64,000 nucleotides of DNA, from assembly GCA_964617825.1 (NCBI GenBank), contig CAZTWL010000017.1:1-64000 (forward strand), in the 5' to 3' direction. Source of the stretch: VSJD01 sp964617825. Its GTDB lineage: Bacteria; Verrucomicrobiota; Kiritimatiellia; JAAZAB01. Below the pieces are notes generated by a model that saw only the letters and a list, made by a program, of their open reading frames with translations, was not told the DNA's origin and searched no databases. Position 1 is the stretch's first letter. Each line of letters opens with the position of its first letter. The position numbers and the translations under genes are program-made. This document shows positions 7,554 to 15,066 of this stretch, one piece after another.

Positions 7554-10415
7554 ATGAAGATTATGAACAACGTTGTTGCCCTAGCCATCATGATACTGGC
7601 GCTGGCTGCGGGAGGATTTGCGAAAGAGTACAAACTGGCGGAAAACGGCCAGAGCGACGCGCGGATTCAGCTTAACCCCGTGCCTTCCGGAAGCGAGTAT
7701 GCGGCGGCGGTGGCGCTGCAGGATTACATCAAAAAGGTTTCCGGGGCAACCATCGTCCGTTCGACGTATCCCCCCAAGTACTACCGGCTGAGGCTGGCAA
7801 ATCCGGATTTCATCGAAATTTTGCTGGTAACGCTTGAAAACGGCGAATTTCTGCTGCCACCAGACATGCTTAAAAAATTGACGGAGGCAGAAAGCGACGA
7901 GGCGTTTTACATCAAGACGGACGGCGACAAGAAGATCATCATCGCCGGCAAAAAACCCGTGGGTGTTTTGTATGGCGCGTATACTTTTCTTGAAAAATAT
8001 TTAGATGTACGTTGGTTTTATCCGGGCGAGGAGGGGGAATACTGCCCCAGGACGAACAACATAACCGTGGGCGAGATCAACGATTTTGAGCAGCCTTCCT
8101 TTGAAATACGCGGCATAAACGCCCATAATGTGAAGTGGTTTGATGATGGAAAAACCACGGTCCTGTCGGATTGGTACATCCGCAATAAAATGGTAATAAC
8201 CGTCCCCTACCAATATCCGAATGTCAGCAAAGAACAGCTTGATTACTGGTCGGCGGGCAATTCGCGCTGGGGCAGCGGCGGACATATGATGTTTGAATCG
8301 GCCGTACCGGTCAAAAAATATGCGGCAACCCATCCGGAATATTTTCCGCTCATTGACGGAAAACGCCACACGGAGGAGGGGCGTTTTCAGCGGTGCATGT
8401 CAAACCCGGATGTCCAGAAGCTGCTCATCGATTATGCGCTCGAACAACAGGCTTATGCCTATAATACCAACTACCGGTTTATGTTCGCCGGACATGATGC
8501 CGCACAGCACTGGTGCCTGTGCCCGGAATGCGTCAAAGCGGGCACCTATGACGGAGTGTTTGATAATTCCACCATGGTCCATCGGTTTTTTGCGAAATTT
8601 ACCAGCGAGGTGCTGAGACGTAATCCGAAAGCAATTTTAAGATTTAATATGTATACCGACTATCGCGATCCGCCAAAAGACCCAACGGTGCGATATGACG
8701 AGAGGGTGGCAGGATCCTATGCGCCGCACGGGCGCTGCTATGTCCATCGCCTGGACGATCCGAAATGCGAGATGAACGCAAAAATGCTCAAGGATATTCT
8801 GGCCTGGCACAAGATTGCGCCGAAAATGGATTTTTACGAATTCATGGGGTGCGCCAATTGTTCTTATGCCGTCATGGAATATGTTTTGGCGGACGATCTC
8901 AAACTTTATAAGAAACTCGGAATTGACGGCGGCTGGATGGACGATTGCTGCGAACCGTCCGATCCGTTCTGGGAAACATCGTGGCAGCTTTACTATGTGG
9001 CCGCAAAAATATTGTGGGATCACACGTTGGATGCGACCAGGCTCCTGGACGACGCCTATGATAAATACTACGGGGCTGCGGTTGTGCCCATGAAAAAGTA
9101 TCACGCGTTCCGGCGCGAACTTTGGGAGAGTGCGCCCGGACATGCCACTCTGGGCGGATCTCCCAGGATAGGTTACTGCCTGACCGTGCCCGGGGCTGAA
9201 AAACGGCTCAACATGTACCTGGAAGAAGCGGCAAAGCTGGCGGCAAAAGATGCCATGGTCATGAAACGCATTGCGCAGGACCGGGATTACCTGAAAACTA
9301 TCTGGGGCAAGTACGCGGAAAAGCTGAAAAAAACAATGTCCGGGCAAAACGATATTCCCTTGCGCGAGGCCGAGGGCAAGATTGTGATTGACGGAGTTTT
9401 GGACGAGGAAGATTGGCGGAAAGCTCCGCTGGTTACCGGTTTCCAGGTCATCAAAACCGGGGCGGAACCCAAGGAGGAAACGCGCGTCAAGGTCCTTTAT
9501 GATGCCGATAATTGGTATGTCGGCATTGAAGCCATGACGGAGCATGCCTGGTCGCCCTTGAAAGCCCTGGTTAAGGAACGTGACGGCAACGTATGGGAAG
9601 ACGATTCGGTTGAAGTCTTTATCGCGCCGCCCGGTGGAGATTATTGCCATTGGGTCATCAACAGCATCGGTACGTATTATGACGCGAAGCTCACAAACAG
9701 GGATTTTGATACAAAATGTGAAGTCAAAACAAAACTCATGCAAGATCGGTATGTGGTGGAAATGCGCGTTCCGGCGGAGGTCATGGGGACGAAGATCCTT
9801 TCCGGGCAGGTCTGGCAGATGCATTTCATCCGGTCGTGCCTAAACCTTCAGCCGCCAAGCACAAGCGAGGGTTCCAGCATTGACGGCACGGATGCGCACC
9901 GTCAGATGAATTTCCGGCGTGCCGTTACCGGAAAAAACGTGGTGCAAAATGGTAATTTCACGGAAGTCATTGACACGCCGGAAAAGGATAAAACGGCGCC
10001 TGATGGCATCAAGAGCGCAAAATTTCCAAAGCTCTGGAACGGCGGCAATGTCAAACTTATCGAGGGCAAAAACAATAAAAACAGCATTGAATTTAAAAAT
10101 GGCAATCTCTGGGCCTGGTGGTCCTTTGTGCCGAACAATGACGCCGGGCATGTCATTAACGGCGAAATCATGGCCTCCGGCAAGGGGCAGTTCAAGGGCT
10201 TGATGAAATCCTGCGTCAGGAAGCCGGATGACAAGCGTCCGTATGTCGATGAAATCAAACACGCGATCGGTCCGTTTGACCTGGGCGCGGAACCGAAAGC
10301 CTATAAATTCAGCCTTGAACTGGCACCCTATGAGAACATGGGATATTTGTCCTTTACCGCGGATGACGCCGTGCTGGACTATGTCAGCGGCGCGCTGGAG
10401 GAGAAAAAACAATGA
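7554..10415 (+). CDS. DUF4838 protein with CBM9-like and terminal jelly-roll-like domains (copy 1)
   Basis: 953 residues with a signal peptide (cleaved near GFA-KEY, residue 23). Domain order: an alpha-glucuronidase-like N-terminal domain (~27-160, with GKKPVGVLYGAYTFLEKYL and RWFYPG); the DUF4838 barrel-like region (~190-590), which includes a Cys cluster CLCPEC at 321-326; a CBM9-like carbohydrate-binding domain (~605-795, starting IVIDGVLDEEDW); and a C-terminal ~150-residue beta-rich domain beginning VVQNGNF. DUF4838 resembles GH67/GH115-type folds, so a glycan-degrading role is likely, but the activity is not established. The stop overlaps the next start (ATGATGA). It is duplicated at 35422-38280, where the equivalent start codon is GTG. 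Confidence 0.85.
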   Translation: MKIMNNVVALAIMILALAAGGFAKEYKLAENGQSDARIQLNPVPSGSEYAAAVALQDYIKKVSGATIVRSTYPPKYYRLRLANPDFIEILLVTLENGEFLLPPDMLKKLTEAESDEAFYIKTDGDKKIIIAGKKPVGVLYGAYTFLEKYLDVRWFYPGEEGEYCPRTNNITVGEINDFEQPSFEIRGINAHNVKWFDDGKTTVLSDWYIRNKMVITVPYQYPNVSKEQLDYWSAGNSRWGSGGHMMFESAVPVKKYAATHPEYFPLIDGKRHTEEGRFQRCMSNPDVQKLLIDYALEQQAYAYNTNYRFMFAGHDAAQHWCLCPECVKAGTYDGVFDNSTMVHRFFAKFTSEVLRRNPKAILRFNMYTDYRDPPKDPTVRYDERVAGSYAPHGRCYVHRLDDPKCEMNAKMLKDILAWHKIAPKMDFYEFMGCANCSYAVMEYVLADDLKLYKKLGIDGGWMDDCCEPSDPFWETSWQLYYVAAKILWDHTLDATRLLDDAYDKYYGAAVVPMKKYHAFRRELWESAPGHATLGGSPRIGYCLTVPGAEKRLNMYLEEAAKLAAKDAMVMKRIAQDRDYLKTIWGKYAEKLKKTMSGQNDIPLREAEGKIVIDGVLDEEDWRKAPLVTGFQVIKTGAEPKEETRVKVLYDADNWYVGIEAMTEHAWSPLKALVKERDGNVWEDDSVEVFIAPPGGDYCHWVINSIGTYYDAKLTNRDFDTKCEVKTKLMQDRYVVEMRVPAEVMGTKILSGQVWQMHFIRSCLNLQPPSTSEGSSIDGTDAHRQMNFRRAVTGKNVVQNGNFTEVIDTPEKDKTAPDGIKSAKFPKLWNGGNVKLIEGKNNKNSIEFKNGNLWAWWSFVPNNDAGHVINGEIMASGKGQFKGLMKSCVRKPDDKRPYVDEIKHAIGPFDLGAEPKAYKFSLELAPYENMGYLSFTADDAVLDYVSGALEEKKQ

Positions 10416-11599
10416 TGAAGGCATTAACGCAAACAGCGGAAATGACCTTGATCCTGCTCATCTTCGGATTTTTGCCAGCGCGTGCGGCCACGCATTACCT
10501 GGTGCCGACCAATAGCGCGGCGGTCAATCCCTACACCAACTGGGCCACGGCGGGGACAAGCGTCATTGACGTGGTGAACGCCGCCATGACCAATTCTTCC
10601 TTGCCGCGGACGGTTTGGGCTTCCAATGGCGTTTATGTGCTCACCAATTCGGTCACGATCACGAACAACATTGCCCTGAGGGGGGTCAATGGGCGGGATG
10701 TGACGCTTTTTGACGGCATCGCTTCATATGATTTCAGCCTGCAGCACGTCGGTAGCGTTCTTGACGGGCTGACGATTACGAATTGCCGTTCCGCCTCATA
10801 CGGAGGCATAGACCTTTGTCGCGGAATGGTAACGAATTGCATCATAACCGACAACACGAACGCGTCATGGGAAATCGGCGCCGGCATTCATATCCGGGAT
10901 GGGACAAGCACGGTCGCAAATTGCGTTATTAAGAATAACAGTTCTTCTTCTTCAGGCGGCGGGATAACGATCAAGGGCGGACCCTCGACAATCAAGAATA
11001 ACATTATTAAAAACAATCGGGCGGTCGGCTACGGCGGCGGCATTCTAGCTAGATATTCATCTGCCATTATCAGGAATTGTCTGATTGCGGATAATTCCGT
11101 TGCGGGGCAAAGCGGCGGAGGCATATGTATAAGCGCCACCAATGTGTTTGTCGCCAATTGCACGATCGTGAGCAATTATGCCGCCATTTATGGCGGCGGA
11201 ATTCACTTTGAGATCGCAGCTGGCGCTCCGGTGCTCACCAATACCGTTATCAATTGTGTCATAGTCAGCAACAGGGCGCCGAGCGGAGGAGGCAATATCT
11301 ACCAGTGGGCGGGCGACCAGAAATATCTCGTTGGATATAGTTGTTCAACGTCAAACACTATATTCATCATTAATGACAGCCGGGGCAACACGACTAACGC
11401 GCCGGAGTTTACGGACTTTGCGGGAGAAAATTACCGTTTCAACCGCACTTCGCCATGTTACAACTCGGGAACAAACCAGACGGATTGGATGAACGGTGCG
11501 GTCGACCTGGACGGACACGCGCGCATTCTGCACGGCCGGGCGGACATGGGCGCGTATGAATTGTTCATCCCCAGCGGCACAGTATTCAGGTTCAGATAA
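10412..11599 (+). CDS. Secreted right-handed beta-helix protein 1 (choice-of-anchor-Q type)
   Basis: 395 residues. A signal peptide ends near ARA-ATHY (residue ~25). The body is a right-handed parallel beta-helix: repeated strands with Asn ladders and GGGI turns (SSGGGITI, GYGGGILARY, SGGGICIS, GGGIHF). It ends with VDLDGHARILHGRADMGAYE, the usual end of the choice-of-anchor-Q group, plus a short tail IPSGTVFRFR. Such proteins include polysaccharide lyases and surface-bound glycan binders, but no lyase residues can be assigned here. Translation is coupled to the DUF4838 gene through an ATGA overlap. A very similar N-terminus and tail occur in the copy at 22388. Confidence 0.82.
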   Translation: MMKALTQTAEMTLILLIFGFLPARAATHYLVPTNSAAVNPYTNWATAGTSVIDVVNAAMTNSSLPRTVWASNGVYVLTNSVTITNNIALRGVNGRDVTLFDGIASYDFSLQHVGSVLDGLTITNCRSASYGGIDLCRGMVTNCIITDNTNASWEIGAGIHIRDGTSTVANCVIKNNSSSSSGGGITIKGGPSTIKNNIIKNNRAVGYGGGILARYSSAIIRNCLIADNSVAGQSGGGICISATNVFVANCTIVSNYAAIYGGGIHFEIAAGAPVLTNTVINCVIVSNRAPSGGGNIYQWAGDQKYLVGYSCSTSNTIFIINDSRGNTTNAPEFTDFAGENYRFNRTSPCYNSGTNQTDWMNGAVDLDGHARILHGRADMGAYELFIPSGTVFRFR

Positions 11600-11784
11600 T
11601 TATGTCGTATGTTTGGAATGAAATTAGTGCAAGCGGCATAAGCCATGATTAAGTGTGAATTTGATTTCAGTAGTTGAAAATGAAGAATAACAGACAAGCC
11701 CTGCGGTCAGGGCCGGATTTCCATTGGTGATATAGCCCGTATAGAAGATTCGTCTTTGAACGCAGCTTCAGGGGAGGGAACAGA

Positions 11785-14067
11785 ATGCAGATGAAGAAAA
11801 TCAGCGCGGTTGCGGCAATTGCGGTCCTGGCATTGGCAACGTTCGCATCTTTGGCGATTACGGGGACGAATCAGGCATCGGATCAGACGCACATTGTGGC
11901 CCGGCAGGATTTTAGGGTCAATCCCGCGCTCAAGCCGCCCGAAATCGCGGGCCGGCCGTTCTGGCTGATGCTGCCCAATGGGCGGTTGCGCCTCAGATCC
12001 GACACCAATCCGCCGCCTGCGGGGCCTGTATCGAGCGAGTTGATTAAGTTCGCTGCTGAAACGGAGCCCATGGTGCGCGATGCTGCGATTTGGTATCAGG
12101 CCATCAGTCTGACCTCGGCGACCGATCGTCTGGTGGTGGACGGCGCCCGATTGCTCGAGTTGGAAGCCCCCAATCCAAACGTGCCGTTTGTGCTCCCGGT
12201 CCGCGGGACCCGTCCCCAATTCAAACACCTGGACGATTTTAAGATCATCAACCGAAAGGCCTACCAACAGTGGAAGAAACAAAATCCCAACTTTCTGGGA
12301 TTTGCCGCCGGCGATGAGTTTGACGCCGATTATTCAAGCTATTTGTGGAGCAGCGCTACCCAAAACGTGGCTAGACTCAAAGCGGCCGGCGCGTCCGAGG
12401 TGGCTATCACCCGCATGCAGGAGATCATGAAAGACGCGGTCAAGGACCGCGATCAGGCGCTGGTCGGGCTGCGCCGCTGTTATGACGGCACCCGGCGTTA
12501 TTACTTTGACGATCCGGACGCGCTTATTTTTCTGCACAGCGTCTATGGTGTGGATCATTACCCGCTGGAATGGGGCGCGGCCATGGTGATTCTGGAAACG
12601 ACCAACCAGGGGCCGTACCGGCATCAACAGGCCATGTTCTATGCCCGCGGGGCGGCACACCAATACGGCAAGCCCTGGGAATGGTATATTGCCCAATTTT
12701 ACGAGGGTTATACGGAAGACGGCAAGGTGGCCCACGACTTTCCTTACTGCCTGACCACCAATACGGCCCGCTTCAAGATCAACGAAACCGACGGGCGCGG
12801 CCCGACTTGCGGCACATCCGTTTCGCTCACGAGGCGGGACTTTTACCTGGGCTATCTCACGGGCGCCAGCTTTGTGCAGCCCGAAACCTATCCCTATTCC
12901 TTCTGGCAATACAAGGACCAGAATCCGAAGGCCTATGAACTGTCGCCTTACGGTAAGGCCATGAAGGATGTGATGGAGTTCAGTCAAAAACATCCCGATC
13001 GCGGCGTGAGTTACGCGCCAGTGGCCTTGCTGGTTCCGTACAATCACGCCCAACCCTGCTTTGGCGGGCGCCCATGGCAATTCTTCCCGATAACGCGCGC
13101 GGACACCATGATTGACGCTTTCATGTACACGCTGGTCCCGTATTTTAAGGATACAAAGAAGGGAGTTGAAGGATGTCTTTCCAACAGCGAGTATGGCGAT
13201 ATCTATGACGTGATCCTGCCCAATCAGCCGAGCGGTCCGGTAGCACTGGAGGTTCTGCAAAACTACCCGGTGGCGGTCATGCTGGGCGGTTTCGATATTG
13301 ACAAGGCCCTGGCCAAGCGGCTGATGAAATACGTGAAAAAGGGGGGCACGCTGGTTATCAACGCCCGCCAGATCAATGATCGCCTGCCGGCGGATTTCCT
13401 TGGCGCGAAGCGCACTGGCAAGGTCTGCGTTGCGGAAGGCCGGGTCCGGACGGCCGACGGCCAGACTTCGGCAACTTTGCCCGAGCCCTATGATTACGAT
13501 CAGATTGAACTTCAAGACGCCAAGCCGATATGGATAGACGAGCATGGCGGGATTTTGGCGTGCGCAAACGACTACGGCCGCGGGCGGGTGGTCCTGACCA
13601 CGGCGGATTACATGGTAGCCCGGAAGGGGTTGAGTATCTGGGAGAAACAGGCGGATATGGCCCCCTATGTAAAAGACATGAACGGCAAGCAAATGTCGCT
13701 GGTTCAGTTGCTGATGCGGCAGATTGTGAAAGAGGTCCTGCCGGTTGAGGTCACAGGTGATGTTGAGTATGGCCTGAATAGGGTGTCCGACGGCTGGTGG
13801 GTGTATTTAATCAACAACAAGGGTGTGACCAAGTTTGCGTCCACGGCCGAGAAACTTGATCCAACTGCCGCCGCTGTTGTTGCCATCAATATGCGGTCTT
13901 TGGCCGTGGCCAAGGTGCAGGAGTTGCGGGCCGGCGACGAACTGACCTGGGATCGTGTCAAAAACACGGTGAGCGTCAACGTCGGTCCCGGCGACATCAA
14001 AGTTGTGAAAATTACCGTCTCTGAAAATGATAAAGCAAAGATTGAACTTGAAGGAAACAGGCGATGA
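11785..14067 (+). CDS. Paralogue B of the exported family (subgroup 2)
   Basis: 760 residues. Signal peptide of about 28 residues. GGGGAGGG lies six bases before ATG 11785. Subgroup 2 (B, E, F) is marked by KPPEIAGRPFWLM and SDTNPPP where subgroup 1 has PLPTKK. The conserved acidic motifs are present (GFAAGDEFD with E178; VILETT with E271; VQPETYPY). The last ~60 residues (SLAVAKVQELRAGDEL through GPGDIKVVKITV) match subgroup-1 copies A and C, not E and F, in both protein and DNA, so this copy looks chimeric. The C-terminal extension SENDKAKIELEGNRR is unique. Its stop overlaps the SDR gene start by ATGA. Confidence 0.78.
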   Translation: MQMKKISAVAAIAVLALATFASLAITGTNQASDQTHIVARQDFRVNPALKPPEIAGRPFWLMLPNGRLRLRSDTNPPPAGPVSSELIKFAAETEPMVRDAAIWYQAISLTSATDRLVVDGARLLELEAPNPNVPFVLPVRGTRPQFKHLDDFKIINRKAYQQWKKQNPNFLGFAAGDEFDADYSSYLWSSATQNVARLKAAGASEVAITRMQEIMKDAVKDRDQALVGLRRCYDGTRRYYFDDPDALIFLHSVYGVDHYPLEWGAAMVILETTNQGPYRHQQAMFYARGAAHQYGKPWEWYIAQFYEGYTEDGKVAHDFPYCLTTNTARFKINETDGRGPTCGTSVSLTRRDFYLGYLTGASFVQPETYPYSFWQYKDQNPKAYELSPYGKAMKDVMEFSQKHPDRGVSYAPVALLVPYNHAQPCFGGRPWQFFPITRADTMIDAFMYTLVPYFKDTKKGVEGCLSNSEYGDIYDVILPNQPSGPVALEVLQNYPVAVMLGGFDIDKALAKRLMKYVKKGGTLVINARQINDRLPADFLGAKRTGKVCVAEGRVRTADGQTSATLPEPYDYDQIELQDAKPIWIDEHGGILACANDYGRGRVVLTTADYMVARKGLSIWEKQADMAPYVKDMNGKQMSLVQLLMRQIVKEVLPVEVTGDVEYGLNRVSDGWWVYLINNKGVTKFASTAEKLDPTAAAVVAINMRSLAVAKVQELRAGDELTWDRVKNTVSVNVGPGDIKVVKITVSENDKAKIELEGNRR

Positions 14068-14999
14068 AGAAAAAAGTGCTGGTTTTTGGGGCGACCGGGG
14101 ATGTGGGCGGGAGAATAGCGCGTTGCTGCGTGAACGCCGGGCACAAGGTGTTCGGAATCAGCCGGGGCCAGAACACGCGGCCGGTGGTTGATCTCTCCGG
14201 GGTGGAGATGATTCACGGCAACAAGGAAGATGAAGCTTTCATCCGGGACGTCGTCGCCAAACTGGATTTTGACACGGTCGTGTATTCAGTTTGGGTGATG
14301 AAGGATGTGGATTTATGCTGGAAATATCTGAAGGCCGCGGCCAATGTCTTTCTTTGCGGATCGACCGGTTCTTTCGTGCCGCTGCGCTACCTGCCGGCGG
14401 ACGAAAAACATCCCTGGCGCGAAGACACCGGCGTGAATTTCTGGAAGGAAAGCGAGAAGGATGCCTACGCGTTGGATTTCTGGGAGAGGGAAAAATTCCC
14501 CGTGACGATCCTCAGTCCGACCAATATTATCGGGCCGGGCCGGACGCCGTTGGAGCTTTGGGGCGGGGGCGACATTGAGTTTTACCGGAAACTTAAACGC
14601 AACGAACCCGTGACGATACCCGCATGCGAGCACATTTTGGTCCAGTCGGTGTACAATGATGACCTGGCCGGGGCGTTCGTGAAGGCGATGAATTATCCCG
14701 ACCGGGTGCGCGGTGAGCAGTTCATCACTTCTTGCAAGCGGGCGATACCCCTGGGCCGTTTTCTGCGGACCGCGATGGATTTTCTGGGCAGTAAATCCGC
14801 CGTCAGCGTGGTGCCGCCCCGGGAGCTGCTGAAGATTTATCCCGCGGTCAGATGGAAATTCAGCCTGGAGTTCCTTCTGGAACACATGTGTTTTGACATC
14901 AGCAAGGCCGAAAAGACATTCGGCTATTCGCCCCTGAAAAGCACCGAGGAAGGATTGATCGATGCACTGGAGTGGTGTGAAGCAACCGGCTTGTTATAA
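14064..14999 (+). CDS. NAD(P)-binding epimerase/dehydratase-like protein (extended/atypical SDR)
   Basis: 311 residues with an N-terminal Rossmann fold and the dinucleotide-binding motif GATGDVG (9-15). NIIGPGRTP near the middle and the C-terminal helical part are typical of extended SDRs that act on nucleotide sugars. The catalytic YxxxK is not intact: the best-placed Tyr (Y135, in KDAYALDFWE) has Phe four residues later. It may therefore be an atypical SDR or use another lysine. No signal peptide, so it is cytoplasmic, unlike its exported neighbour. Coupled by ATGA to paralogue B. The substrate is unknown; sugar oxidation or epimerisation after import is possible. Confidence 0.8.
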   Translation: MKKKVLVFGATGDVGGRIARCCVNAGHKVFGISRGQNTRPVVDLSGVEMIHGNKEDEAFIRDVVAKLDFDTVVYSVWVMKDVDLCWKYLKAAANVFLCGSTGSFVPLRYLPADEKHPWREDTGVNFWKESEKDAYALDFWEREKFPVTILSPTNIIGPGRTPLELWGGGDIEFYRKLKRNEPVTIPACEHILVQSVYNDDLAGAFVKAMNYPDRVRGEQFITSCKRAIPLGRFLRTAMDFLGSKSAVSVVPPRELLKIYPAVRWKFSLEFLLEHMCFDISKAEKTFGYSPLKSTEEGLIDALEWCEATGLL

Positions 15000-15066
15000 A
15001 GCAACGAGGTAAATATTGTGCAAAACATCACTATTTGAGGATTAACCTTAATAAAAGGATCTATTC

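Noticed and set aside
8637..9824. 395-codon minus-strand frame opposite DUF4838 copy 1 (and a matching one at 36481-37518)
   Set aside because: Mirrors the conserved coding sequence of a duplicated gene; composition is typical of antisense shadows with many His, Arg and Phe.
12334..13692. 452-codon open frame on the minus strand opposite paralogue B
   Set aside because: Paralogues of B show similar antisense openness, the frame has no start context or recognisable domain, and the + strand protein is conserved. It is a shadow.
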